The notes under the pieces are model-generated. The model saw only the letters and a program-made list of their open reading frames with translations, was not told the origin of the DNA and made no database searches. Below, piece by piece: positions 30,084 through 41,128 of a stretch of DNA of 64,000 nucleotides. Origin of the DNA: Bathynomus jamesi. Its lineage: Eukaryota > Arthropoda > Malacostraca > Isopoda > Cirolanidae. The stretch lies in assembly GCA_023014485.1 (NCBI GenBank), contig JAJOZX010000920.1, positions 188,501 to 252,500 of the forward strand. The letters run 5' to 3'. Position 1 is the stretch's first letter; the number at the start of each line of letters is the position of its first letter. The position numbers were made by a program, and so were the translations under genes.

Positions 30084-30159
30084 TTGGGGAGCCTCCAAGA
30101 ATTGAGGGAGAACTTTGTAATTTATTTGACCTCATATTGTAAAATTGAAATGTCTTTTA

Positions 30160-30228
30160 TAGCCATGATAATAATAATGATGATGATGATGATGATAATA
30201 ATAATAATAACAATAACAACAATAATAG
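30160..30228. repeat. (GAT)n/(AAT)n/(AAC)n trinucleotide tracts
   Basis: Successive GAT, AAT and AAC triplet runs with interruptions. Confidence 0.92.
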
Positions 30229-30866
30229 AGTAAGCAGTAAATGTACTCTTATCGATCGCAATTAAAGAGAGTGTCTTCTGGGGCTGTCTCGAGGATTATG
30301 AAAGGACGCTCCATATTACTGCATTTCTAATTCTCATAAATATGTAAATACGGAAACTTCCATCCGAAATGGAGCTTCAAAAATAGTTGGAATATAAACC
30401 TATATTTTATAGCTTTACGAAATATCACACTATATGAAAAAAACATTTTCAATTTAAATTTGTTTATGCCAATAATGAATAGTTTGAGTCGTAATGAGGA
30501 ATTATATCTACAATATAAAACCTTTTTGTTGTTTTTTATTTCTTTTTCCTAATTTATTTGTTCACTATTATTTTATCCTCAATTATCCTCAATTAACCGC
30601 AAACTAATCAACCATCCTACTCTCATACAAAATACAGGTTATATAAAAATTAACAAACTTAAGAAAACGCATTTAGGCTGGGGGGGGGGGGGGGACTTCC
30701 CATGACTGAAGGAGACGAGTCGTTTCGTGGCCCCCCTTTGCGCCGTTCGTGTACGAAGACCCCCCGCAGTCCTGAAGGGAATCGGAAAAAAAATTACTCG
30801 GCCAACCAAGTGAACTAAATAGCTCTAGAATAGTGTTTAAACTCGTCTGACATCAGCGGCTCTGTG

Positions 30867-31220
30867 ATGCGAACGATCGTGAAATTTATTTGCGTTGTAT
30901 TATTTCTTTATTTATTGGTTGATGTTGGCGAAGCGTGGATTGGTCGCGTCTGTATTGGGAAACATTTTTATCCTTTTGCGAGTGCTTTGACGGCCACTGC
31001 CTCATTCGTTGTTTTCGTCCGTTCATTAGGATTGTGTCACAGCTCGTTCGCAAAGGAGGGAATTGCGCTAATAAAACCTAGTTCTCGAATGATTTCCCCG
31101 CGGGACTCCTCCGTTACCGGTTGGGACTTTCAATCGCTTTATATCCTTAATCCCTTACCCCCGTGCTTGCCTTACTTCTTTAGCAAGTTTAGCTGGTGCT
31201 CCTACTTAGCATCGAGTTGA
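30867..31220 (+). CDS. Candidate exon with a signal-peptide-like start (uncertain)
   Basis: An ATG at 30867 opens a 117-codon frame. Its first 24 residues look like a signal peptide: MRTIVKF, then the hydrophobic core ICVVLFLYLLV, then DVGEAW with small residues before a possible cleavage site. The following sequence (IGRVCIGKHFYPFASA...) is less protein-like, so the real coding part may end at a splice donor soon after the signal peptide; several GT dinucleotides follow GEAWIG. The region (about 30680-31260) is GC-richer than its neighbours. I recognise no family. It could equally be a chance frame. Confidence 0.25.
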   Translation: MRTIVKFICVVLFLYLLVDVGEAWIGRVCIGKHFYPFASALTATASFVVFVRSLGLCHSSFAKEGIALIKPSSRMISPRDSSVTGWDFQSLYILNPLPPCLPYFFSKFSWCSYLASS

Positions 31221-31259
31221 AGAGACGGCTTCCCGGAGAAAAGAACAGTTGACGCCCTC

Positions 31260-31383
31260 GTTTTCGAATTAAAATATAAATTTTGTGTACTTTTTTTTTA
31301 ATTTATTTTATTTTATTCCGAATTGTTTGAGAAAGATTTCGAGGACGTCGCATTTGTTTGTTACTCGAATGGAAAATAAGAGC

Positions 31384-31416
<33 letters not shown>

Positions 31417-31697
31417 CCACTCGACTCGATCAAGTCACACTCCAACTTTGAAGTTCTTGTTTTTAAGTTAATACTTTATTCCATTCCATTTCACACGATG
31501 CATATTTAGGGTTTGTTATTCTTTCTAAAGTTTGAAATGTTTTTCACATTAATTACTACACATTTTCAGAACCACGACTCGCACAGCCTTCCCCCGGATG
31601 TTAACCTTACATCGCAACAGTTAACGATAACATTTAACAATAGGAGTTTAGCGAATAACGTGTGAAATCATGGAACATTTACTTATAAACGTATTTC

Positions 31698-31700
<3 letters not shown>
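31260..31700. other. Unassigned sequence with an (ATG)n run
   Basis: Ten ATG/GAT triplets lie at 31384-31415. Nothing else recognisable. Confidence 0.5.

Positions 31701-31704
<4 letters not shown>

Positions 31705-31758
<54 letters not shown>
31705..31758. repeat. (TA)n microsatellite
   Basis: A TA array flanking the hairpin element that follows. Confidence 0.97.
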
Positions 31759-31760
<2 letters not shown>

Positions 31761-31935
31761 GATGAATTTCACAATTAAACACGTGAAATGAATGAATGCT
31801 GCAAACCCACAAGAAAAAAGAAAAATGATTACAAGGTTTTTCGAGTATTCAGAAGTACACCTCGTCAGGGAATGTACTAATGTACTTCTGAATACAAAGC
31901 CTTGGAATCATTTTTCTTTTTCCTTGTGGTTGCAT
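31759..31935 (-). mobile_element. Palindromic element with a hammerhead-like core (Penelope/retrozyme-like)
   Basis: Two inverted arms share GTACTTCTGAATAC, CCTTG.AATCATTTTTCTTTT and CTTGTGG. TA arrays flank it. On the minus strand the left arm reads CTGACGAG, then GTGT...ATAC, then TCGAAA (core at 31839-31868). This is the order of the invariant hammerhead residues CTGANGA, stem II, GAAA. It is related in sequence to 34067-34490 and, more distantly, to 38016-38138 and 61826-61975. Confidence 0.55.
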
Positions 31936-31966
31936 CATATATATATATAGTATATATATATATATT
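31936..31966. repeat. (TA)n microsatellite
   Basis: TA arrays at the far side of the hairpin element. Confidence 0.95.
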
Positions 31967-32359
31967 TATTTTACCGAGTCTGCAAGTATTAAAAAAGTAA
32001 AAAGAACTTGAGAGTAACCTTTAACATACATAAATCTTAGACAGAAGTAATAAATAAAATTGGCTGTATCTTGTTTCCAAAAATTGATCATCCGAAGAGG
32101 TTTTTCTTTATCCTAATTTATAATGGTAATATTGAAATTTCGCGGCTAATTTATTCCCTCAAGTTTCGGGATCCGCCCCGACTAAGCGATCCATCAATTG
32201 TGCGATAAGTCTTCGCTTTACTATAAAAGGGTGTTCTCAGGGATTGCCAATGTAGCGCGCTTCGTTTTGCTAGCAAATTCCTCGTGGGTCTCTATCCACC
32301 CTTGTTTTCAGTCCTAACGATACGGACTTACGTTTATACACTTTTGCTTTCTTCATTTA

Positions 32360-32413
<54 letters not shown>

Positions 32414-34066
32414 CAACTCAGGATGGTACCCTGAGATAGTTTTTAATTACTATTGTATTTCATATACTTAAAAAGGTCCTTCTAAGACTGTAAGTGAATG
32501 TAGGCGAACAAAATATTTCCTCCGTTCCTGCTACCTCAAATTGAGTTCCTCGGAAAGGTTAATTCGTCGCTGATTTCTCGTGATGGAAAGATAAAATCGT
32601 AAGAGAACGGGTACTTGATGCCAGTTTACATTTGAAGACGATAAGTGTGTTGGCACGCGGAGCAGTTTCTTCTTAGACGAGCCCCCACCTCCATCACGGC
32701 GACATTTTCAAACGAAGGACCCGAGCCGAGGAATATACTTTACGCGGATGAAACCTTTTAACGCGGTGATAAATGTAAAATTGATCCATTAGCGAGCCAG
32801 TCTTTACTGATACTGAAATGGAAGGAGAGTGTCGGCGCATCTGACAATTTCATTCGCAATTAATATAGTGTCGCCCTTATAGGAGATAAAATAACGCTTC
32901 GCCGTTGTCAGAGATTTCAACGGGGACGGATAGTTATCTTTCGTCCTTCCAGAATTTATTTATATCGGCTCTTTTTAACGTTCTCGCGCATCTAATTGAA
33001 AGAAAACCATTATATGTACAGTATTAGCGTTTGTCTCTCTTTCTTTTCTCTAAAACCACTTTTCAGTTTTCTTATTTACTTCAATAATGTGTATTAATAC
33101 TTTTATTTTACTAACAATTGCAGTAACTTTTATACTTTAGAAATAAAAGAATGCTGTCCATACGCTAAATGTGTGTGTGTGTGTGTGTGCTTTTTATATG
33201 TAAATATTAATGTACAAAATTTTAATACTTGCCCTTTGAAGTTCATAAAAAACATTATCTTAATGTATTATTTTTTTATTTAATTTTTGTATTAAGTTTT
33301 TGTGTTTAGCAATAGATATTAAGTTGCGGAAAAAAATTCGCCGAGAAACATCAAATTTCTAAAAAGCATATTGCATTTTTCTTTGGATATTTTATTGTTT
33401 TTTAGTGACAGTAATAAAACTTGGAGGACAAAACCCAAGCATTACTGATTAGAATTTTTTTTTTTTTTTTTCAGAAATTTTTTCTTTAGGCGAACTTTTT
33501 TCTGGAACTATATAAACTTCGCTTATTTCTAAGGAAGTTAATTTTTATACAAAATTCTGATGCGCACGTACAAAAGTGGTATTTAATGCGGAAGAAAAAA
33601 AATGACATTTTCTCGTAGCATCAACGAGCGCTTGAAAGTACACTAAAGCGCTCGGAGCCTCGAGATACAAATATTTGAAGATCTTAACCCATTCTAAATC
33701 CTTGCCATAATTTATAGTCATTCAGGAAGTAGGATAGTTCTATGAAGGTGAGAGGATTGTCGGGGGGTAAAGGGGTAAGGGGATAAGGACGGAAAAGATA
33801 AATTTGTTCATTAATTAAGAATTGGAAGGACTCCCTCCACGCGCGATTTCTCCCTCCCGTTCGAAGGAGAGGCCACGCCCTCCAATCCACTATCTTTGCT
33901 AATGAGACTGACTATCGCGCCTTTTCTCATTACTGGTTCGCATTTTAAATGTGTTTTTCGACGAATTCAATTAGATAATCGTCCAATCTCGCTTTATAAA
34001 TAAGTGTGCCATTCCTCTTCAGTGGGTGAGAGAGTAATTGTATTTGTTCACCAATAACAAATAATG
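31967..34066. other. Unique DNA with a (CA)n array, no supported gene
   Basis: The (CA)n array is at 32358-32411. Immediately after it, ACTCAGGATGGTACCCTGAG is a near-palindrome also found, diverged, at 20919-20940. A (GT)n run lies at 33170-33190 and a poly-T tract near 33460. Unique sequence around 32540-32960 and 33600-33900 is moderately GC-rich with no recognisable protein. Confidence 0.5.
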
Positions 34067-34247
34067 ACAAGTGTGTGTGTGTGTGTGTATATATATGTGT
34101 GTGTGAAATGAAGTTCACAATAAAATACATGAAATAGATAAATGATGCACACCCTCAAGGAGAAACGAAAAGCGATTCCAAGGCCTTTCGTGTATTTAAC
34201 ATTACACGTCGTGTCGTCAGGGAATGAAGGGAGAAGGCAAGAAACCG

Positions 34248-34291
<44 letters not shown>

Positions 34292-34490
34292 ACGTAAACA
34301 AAATAGGTAAAAGAAATTAGGTAATCTCCTCTATTTTGTCTACTCTGTACAAACATATATATTTTCAGCTTCTTGCCTTTTCCCTTCATTCCTTGACGAG
34401 GTGTAATGTTGAATAAACGAAAGCACTCGGAATAGCTTTGAATATTTTCTTGTGCGTGTGCATTTACTTATTTCACGTGTTTAATTGTAA
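34067..34490. mobile_element. Two inverted hammerhead-bearing repeats around a TA array (Penelope-like arrangement)
   Basis: The left arm (about 34105-34235), read on the minus strand, contains CTGACGA, a GTGTA...TACAC stem and GAAAGGCC (core 34186-34220). The right arm (about 34365-34495), read on the plus strand, contains CTTGACGA, GTGTAATGTTGAATAAAC and GAAAGC (core 34391-34421). Both arms end with a shared TTTCACGTGTTTAATTGT-like tail. Between them lie a TA array (34252-34289) and about 80 unique bases. Inverted or tandem terminal repeats with hammerheads are known for Penelope-like elements. Confidence 0.55.
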
Positions 34491-34500
34491 GATCCATGCC

Positions 34501-34555
<55 letters not shown>

Positions 34556-34603
34556 TATAATATATATATATTATATATATAAAATATATATATATATATA
34601 AAA

Positions 34604-34673
<70 letters not shown>
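34501..34673. repeat. Long interrupted (TA)n array
   Basis: About 170 bp of TA with scattered ATAAAT and ATTATA interruptions. Confidence 0.98.
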
Positions 34674-34676
<3 letters not shown>

Positions 34677-34894
34677 GGTGAACCAAAAGTAGGTGGACAG
34701 TAGGTTGAATACGGTTTGTGTTATATTATATTATAACTATGGTGTTCATTATAACTATGGTGTTTGTGTTATATTATATTAAATATTATAACTAAATTTA
34801 TTTAAATTTTATTTTGTATTATAGTATACAAAAAAAATTAAATATGTATTCTCAAAATAAACGTTATCATTTACTGTCCACCTACATTTGGTTC

Positions 34895-34899
<5 letters not shown>
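34674..34899. mobile_element. IS630-type MITE (GGTGAACCAAAAGTAGGTGG ends)
   Basis: The left tip CACGGTGAACCAAAAGTAGG and the right end TACATTTGGTTCACCCT are complementary over about 28 bp. The interior contains only TTATATTATA-type repeats. TA arrays flank both sides. Confidence 0.85.
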
Positions 34900-34925
<26 letters not shown>

Positions 34926-35165
34926 GGCGTAACAAAAGTCCATGACCATGGGAGATTGTTTTATTTGTTACGTACGACGAGAGTAAATGATCAAAATTAA
35001 TACCATTCAGGTGTTGACACATGATGATGCAATCACGCAAGTTACATTGAACGTTACGAAGGACATCCTTACTGATGTTACATTGTTGTTGTATGTTGTC
35101 TTTTAACTGGTGAATAGTTCGTGGTCTTGTCTGGTAAACAAATGATTGCAAATGTTCTACGTAAC
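34926..35165 (-). pseudogene. IS630-type transposase, C-terminal remnant
   Basis: The minus strand encodes FVYQTRPRTIHQLKDNIQQQ, then ISKDVLRNVQCNLRDCIIMC and GINFDHLL. This matches the region after the third catalytic Asp in IS630-type transposases (V-Y-x-x-P-x-T-I-x-x-L-K, then a C-terminal R-x-x-C). A terminal-repeat-like GGCGTAACAAAAGTCCATGA stands at 34926-34945. The catalytic domain is gone. Confidence 0.65.
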
Positions 35166-35299
35166 GTTCAATGTAGCTTACGTGATGGAATTATCACGTG
35201 TGAACACCCGAATGGCAAGCAATTTAAACATTTATCGTCTTCATAACAATAAAATCTATGGTAACGGACACTTGTTACAACACGTATAATATATATAAT

Positions 35300-35470
35300 T
35301 TGTCGCGTGATTAAGACGCTGGGCTCCTGATCGGAAGATCGTGAGGTTGAGTCTGAGCGAGAACCTCCTAATTTCTGACTTCTTTAGTTCGGAGTCGAGG
35401 TTAAACTGTAGGTCTGAGATGAGACAAGAATTGGTCAGAATGAAAAATTAGGGCGGAAGCAAAACTAAGG
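35300..35470 (+). mobile_element. SINE, short diverged copy
   Basis: A tRNA-like CGTGATTAAGACGCTGGGCT is followed by GTGAGGTTGAGTC (B-box-like), the body GGTTAAACTGTAGGTCTGAG and the tail TTAGGGCGGAAGCAAAACTA. It matches the copy at 24090-24305 with deletions. Confidence 0.65.
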
Positions 35471-35733
35471 TTATTGACGAGGTACGAAACACTGTCGAGT
35501 GAACTTTGTAAAGAAGTGCGTGAATAAAATTTATCGTGATTACAAATGAAATTCATTCATTAAAACTCATTATTTTGTCCACGTACAGCGAGTCTCATTA
35601 ACTAAATGTCGTGTTCATTTAAGCTTCGAACCTTTTATTTTTTGATCGATTAAAAGGTTTTTCTCTTAAGGAAATTGTGAATCTATAAATATTTTTAGAT
35701 TGATCTTGATAGTATATATATATATATATATAT

Positions 35734-36225
35734 TAGTGGTGGACCGGATATCCGCATCATTTTTAACATCCGCATCCGCACTTCTGACTGCGGATGTTAT
35801 GCGGATATTCCCTTTAATAAATTATGCAATTTACAATTAAATTAGCTTATAAAGTAGCTTATAATGCCCAGTCATGCGCATTTCATGTAAAGTATTACTT
35901 ATTAATGAACAAACAAATATATAAACCTGAAAATAAAAATAGCTGGTAACACAGAAAATTGAATGAAACTCGTTTCATTCAATTTTCTGTGGCTGAAACT
36001 CTTGAGAAAGTTATTATTTTTATCATAATGAAAACATTAATATTAATTGTAATTCTTATGCATTGCCTGCCATAATAGTAATATCACGAAATTTGAAAAA
36101 TTATGTCATATATTCATAATTCTATATTATATTGATAGATTAACTAAATATCCGCATCCGCGGATATTGAAATTAAAAATCCGAATCCGCATCCGCAGAT
36201 GTTGAAAAACTGACATCCGGTCCAC

Positions 36226-36230
<5 letters not shown>
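35734..36230. mobile_element. Composite-transposon family, copy 2: short non-autonomous element
   Basis: It has the same TAGTGGTGGACCGGATATCC start and CCGGTCCACCACTA end as the two long copies. The left 165 bases match copy 1 at about 97 percent by eye. Where the long copies hold their inner gene-bearing segments, this one reads AGTATTACTTATTAATG, an empty or repaired site. It lies inside a TA array. Confidence 0.88.

Positions 36231-36274
<44 letters not shown>
36231..36274. repeat. (TA)n microsatellite
   Basis: Continuation of the TA array split by copy 2. Confidence 0.97.
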
Positions 36275-36279
<5 letters not shown>

Positions 36280-36540
36280 CAGTGGCGGCTCGTGGTAATT
36301 TTACTTACGCATGCAGTCACATGCATTACAGTGTAGTACATATTAGATAAGCTGTATTTTGTCTTTTATGGTATTCTTATGAGTTATGTAGTAACCGAGG
36401 ATAGAACCAATATTATATTAATAATTTTAACTTTATTTTTTTAACTTAAATAATAATTTTAAATTCATTGAGTATATTATTTACGCATGCAGTGCATGCC
36501 TTGCATTCATTAAGAAGCCATTATATATATAAAGTGGACA
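36275..36540. mobile_element. Possible hAT-like relic (CAGTGGCGGCTCGTGG tip)
   Basis: CAGTGGCGGCTCGTGGTAAT begins at about 36279 and fits a hAT tip. ACGCATGCAGT recurs at 36308 and at 36482, but I find no complementary tip at the right side. Confidence 0.4.
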
Positions 36541-38010
36541 CTTAAAAGGTTAAAAGGAATCCATTATTTGTTGTTAAGGTTCGACCTAACTTAAGTTGAA
36601 TAGTTTTCATTAATCAAAGTTCGAAATATAGTTTAATTAATAATTACTCTAGTTTTGTTCTTCAGACATATTTTACGAGTGAAGGGTTATTTAAATGTAG
36701 TCATTCGTTTCCCCTCATTAAATCCCCTCTGTATACGCTTCGATTATTGGAAAGGAATGCAATATGAGAAACAAGCTGATAGGAATCGGACAGCGCGCAC
36801 CGAGGGGGGGACACCGCAGGGGGTGCTTTGAAAGCCAGGTTTTGTTTCTACAAATTAGCCGCAATGACGCGGCTGCTTTCGATTCTAACATTAATTATTC
36901 GCGTTTAAAGAAGCTCCTCCTTTTGGTCGTGCCATTTTGCGGGCACGAGTAGTGTCTAGCATTAGTCAGGGAGAAAGAGGCGTCCGCGATCAGGGAGCGA
37001 AGTTGTCATGAACACGAAGGTCGGAACGAATGCCGAGTTGCGGCGGTCATTATTTCATCGCGATCAAATTCACACTGGTGACGCTTATTGATCAATATTT
37101 AAGGGTGTCGTGGTTCTTCCTCTTACCGGGAAATTAAGAGGAAAATAGATAGGAATTAGCTTTTATTGAATGGTACACATTTCGAACCCTTGTTACTGCG
37201 AATTTATTTTTATTTTTCGGGGTTGAGGGGCTTGGGGAATCATCGCTGAAAAATGTTTTGTTTATTCCCTGAATTATTAAGAGGAAAACTTGGATCAAAT
37301 GAGGGCCAAGTCCTTTGTTTGGAGGTCGAGGTCCGATGCGAGATTTCGCTGTTGAATCATAAGCTACGGTTTTGGTGTTGTTTGAAGGCCATTATACTCC
37401 AGCATTAATATGTTTGGCCGTCCCTCGCGAGTCACGCGTCGTCGGGATAGTGTAACTACAATTCAAAATCGATGTAGTTAGTACATTTTTCTCTCTGCAA
37501 TCGACTGTGATTAGGAAGGTTGACTATCAGATGAGGTGGTAATGAAAGGGCCACGAGCACCGGTCTGTTAACAGGAACGAATTCCGAAACTAGTCTTACG
37601 GATATAAAGAGCCGGACAAAGAACTCTTTCATTGAGGCATTCTGTCAAAATTAGTTTTATAATTATAGCATACTCAAGCGTAACTTATGAAAACGACTGC
37701 ATTCCTATAAACCAGTTCTGATACTTTATACTTCGCGGCGGATGATGCTTTTTTTGTTTTTTTTTGTTTTTTTAATATAGCATCATGACACATTTTAAAC
37801 CCATTTGTTGTAAGCTTTTTTTAATTTGCTTTTAATATTCAAACATTAAAAGGTAATGTAAAAGCAGATTAATTATAGCGGTAAAATTATACTACTACTC
37901 ATAAATTAAATGTAATACGTTTTCTTTCGATACTTCGCTTCAATTCAGGTTCGAATCCCATGTACTGGTTTTCATTTTCTTTTTGTTGTTTTTCATATAT
38001 ATATATATAT
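36541..38010. other. Unique sequence, no supported gene
   Basis: It includes a moderately GC-rich part (36770-37640) with frames such as 36764-36952, which I cannot assign, and poly-T stretches near 37750. Regulatory or intronic sequence is possible. Confidence 0.45.
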
Positions 38011-38015
38011 AATAT

Positions 38016-38138
38016 GCAAAGAACCACAGTAAAAAGGAAAATGAAACACGAAGTCCGAGCGCTTTCGTGATAAATTCACATCTTCACGAAAGCGCTCGGA
38101 CTTCGTGTTTCATTTTCCTTTTTACTGTGGTTCTTTGC
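38016..38138. repeat. Perfect palindrome with hammerhead-like loop
   Basis: The arms GCAAAGAACCACAGTAAAAA and the complement at 38119-38138 are perfect over about 55 bp each. On the minus strand the loop region reads GTGAAGA, GTGA/TCAC stem, GAAAGCG (38063-38087), i.e. the hammerhead core with its first C changed to G. The CGAAAGCGCT motif is shared with 61826-61975. Confidence 0.75.
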
Positions 38139-39197
38139 TTATTAAAAAGATAACGCGTTGCTTTGTGATTTCTTTGCATATATATATATATATATATATT
38201 AAAAACAGTATGTACTCGTGCTTCTGGACTTTCTATTCAATAGGTTTTATTATTTTTCTCTGTAATCAACGTTATCAGTTGTGGGTTTGGTATTATAAAT
38301 TGGTATTATATTGCTTATATTGAATATATATCTATACGGTAGTGCTTTAATTAATTCCACAGTCATTAATCACAGTATCTAAATTAATCTTTACATTCCG
38401 TATCCAATTTTCATCTTTTAATGCGATTATGGATATCAAAAATGATTTCTTTCGGCTCATGAGGTCTTCCATTACTTTTTTTTTTTTCTTTCTTTATTGA
38501 AAGCGTAATCAAATGCGTGAGTTTCGGATAAAAGAAAATTGGTTGAACCCTCGGTGAACAGACGGTTTTTTACGGCGTTTTGTTAAGATTGTTCGTGAAA
38601 ACATACTCGTTTTCCTCCCTTTGTGTTGATTCTCAGTACCAACTTTAATCATATAACGTAGCGTACAATGAACGAGGATTAGAAGGAGTTTCATGACTGG
38701 ACAAACTGCACCTACTCCTAATAGTGTAAGGCCTTAATATACTGTAATAGGACGAATTATGTATCATTTAATAGCGGTATTTCGGTATATCACGATCTCT
38801 TAAACAGTGAAATTTATTGAAGAATAAAAGGTGTTCAAAAGATTCTCGGTAACATTATTGGACACGGAGGCGAGCGATAAAGGAGACTAATGACCTTTCG
38901 GCATCTAGTCCTTTCTCGAGCTACCTTAAAGGCCACTTACTTCCATAAATTTGAATCAGTCGCGTTCGCTGCTTAGTTATCAAATGAAGCGGAAACTTTT
39001 CGCTTCGTAATCCTCTGTTGATAAGCTGTGAGAATCAGCTTTGCGACGGTGGCGTCTTTAGACATTTCCTGCCGATCTCCTTTGATCCCCGTGACCAACC
39101 GTCTTCGGTTTAAAGGCACTCTCCCTCCTGCCGTTTTAAGGCACCTGGCACGTAGAGGAGGAAGGAGTTTCATTCCATGCAGTTTTGGCCTTTAACT
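38139..39197. other. Unique AT-rich DNA, no supported gene
   Basis: A TA run lies at 38180-38198. Frames at 38509-38694 and 38973-39173 on the minus strand are unassigned. Confidence 0.45.
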
Positions 39198-39254
39198 GGA
39201 ACATCCTAATAAGTTTTTCGTGGGCCCTATCTCCAAATTAAAACAAATCATGTT

Positions 39255-39290
<36 letters not shown>

Positions 39291-39349
39291 TGAACATGAT
39301 TTGTTTTAATTTGAAGATAGGGCCGACGAAAAACTTACTAGGATGTTCC
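39198..39349. repeat. Inverted repeat with (TA)n loop
   Basis: Arms of about 59 bp (39198-39256 and 39291-39349), tips GGAACATCC and GGATGTTCC, separated by a TA array. A few mismatches exist. The arms contain GAAGATAGGGCC..ACGAAA in plus orientation, a weak echo of the hammerhead order. Confidence 0.85.
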
Positions 39350-41033
39350 ATTGTGTGTGGGAGAATAACAATAGAATTTTTGCTTAAATAGGTTTAGGGC
39401 TTCACTCTGTATTATTTTGTTTATAATTATCAGTATTATGTTAATGTATAATATTAAAAACGTAGAGTAATTTGAAAAATTTTCAACTTAAAACTAAATA
39501 AAATTTCCCGATGGAGCGTGTGAAAAGTGTTAAAATAGATTCTTACATCAATAAAACGTTCATAAGTCGGAGAATATCTTCTACCCTGTAATATATGTCA
39601 AAGACACGAAAGTAAGCTTTAATTTAAAGAGTTTATGGATTTTTTCATGCTTTTGGGGGAATTCCGATCATAATTGTTAAATAGCGTATATCCCTCACGC
39701 TTCCATCGTCGAATCCCTCGCTTTATACGGCTGTATGTCAGGATTATAAACGGTACCTATGCCTTTAAATAGTTAAGATCGTATACGCAATAAGCATGGC
39801 CCGCCTGGCCCGGGTCCACTACAAACCTATTTAGAAGAAAACGTTTTGCCGGTTCAGATTGATGTGGAAAATGTAGCGTTGGGAAGTAAATAAACGCCGC
39901 GAATAAGCATATTTTATTCTTTTTGCTTTGAGAGACACTCTGATGGAAATTGCCAACGGTATTTTTCAAACTATTCGTCTTTCAACCATGGTTGACCGCG
40001 TGTTGGAAATTCCCTGGTGAAACCGTAGAACCGCGTTTGTTAGTGTACCTCGTGGTCGTGGATCAAATTGCAATAAATGAAAGAAGAAAATGAAGATCGA
40101 GTTCATTAACATCATCAAATGATGTGTCTCGAAGAAAATGATAAACTTAATACATCAAAGCATCTTGTTTAAGAGGAAACTGTTGAAGTTTCAATTTTGC
40201 AAAAAATTTAGAAAGGAAAATAGGGAAGGGGTTCGGGTCGGATAAAGACAAAAATAAACTTTGTAATTTTAGAAAACTTTGGTTTTTTGTTACTTCATCG
40301 GAATTATCACAATCTGATAGTTCCGATCACGATTTTAATGAATTATGAACAAGTGTTTTTCACTGTCGTCCCAATTTCATAAAAAAGGTTCAGATTTCTT
40401 TTTTACTCGCGTGTGTGTGTGTGCGCGCGTGTGCGCTCGCGCGCGGCGGTTGTATGTAAATGTTCCTTAGATTTTTTCTGGAATGGTGGTTTGTATCGCA
40501 GTCAAATGGAGTGACTCAAATTCCAGTTCCATATTGAAACCAAACAATGTAAATTCCCTGATAATGAACGGTATGAAATGTGCAGTACGAAATCCCCCGT
40601 CTTAATTACAACAATTATCAATCGAAAACCATCGTCCAAGATTCACAGTATTAGAAGTAGTAGTAGTAGTAGTAGTAGAAGAGGAACAAGAAGAAGAAGA
40701 GGAGGAGGAGGAGGAGGAGGAGGAGGAGGAGGAGGAGGAGGAGGAGGAGGAGGAGGAGGAGGCAGCCTCACTCGGGTTCTTCTAATTTATGCCTGTTAAT
40801 TGGCATTTATAGTTTGAAGCACTGGTTTATTACCTTCATCCAGGTAATGAATTAAAAAATCCAACAACTGCTAATTTCCAGTTGAGGTATATAATAAATA
40901 TTATTTATTTGCATAAAGACAAGATAGAGAACTTTCTATTTGTGTTAAGAAACAGTTTTTCGAAGTAGCATCTTCCTCGTTCCATTCCATAAAAACCTCT
41001 CTAATTTTACAATGATAAATATATTGTACACTT

Positions 41034-41036
<3 letters not shown>
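39350..41036. other. Unique DNA with triplet and GT arrays, no supported gene
   Basis: GT/GC run at 40412-40446. AGT and then AGA/GGA triplet arrays at 40650-40762; the Gly-rich frame across them is an artefact. Nothing else recognised. Confidence 0.5.
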
Positions 41037-41124
<88 letters not shown>

Positions 41125-41128
41125 TATA
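41037..41128. repeat. (CA)n-(TA)n microsatellite
   Basis: About 26 CA units followed by TA arrays with one ATAATA interruption. Confidence 0.98.

Noticed and set aside
36764..36952. Short gene MRNKLIGIGQRAP
   Set aside because: No domain or conserved context; surrounding sequence shows no exon structure.
40578..40799. Glycine-rich protein
   Set aside because: The glycine run is a GGA triplet microsatellite with no supporting coding context.
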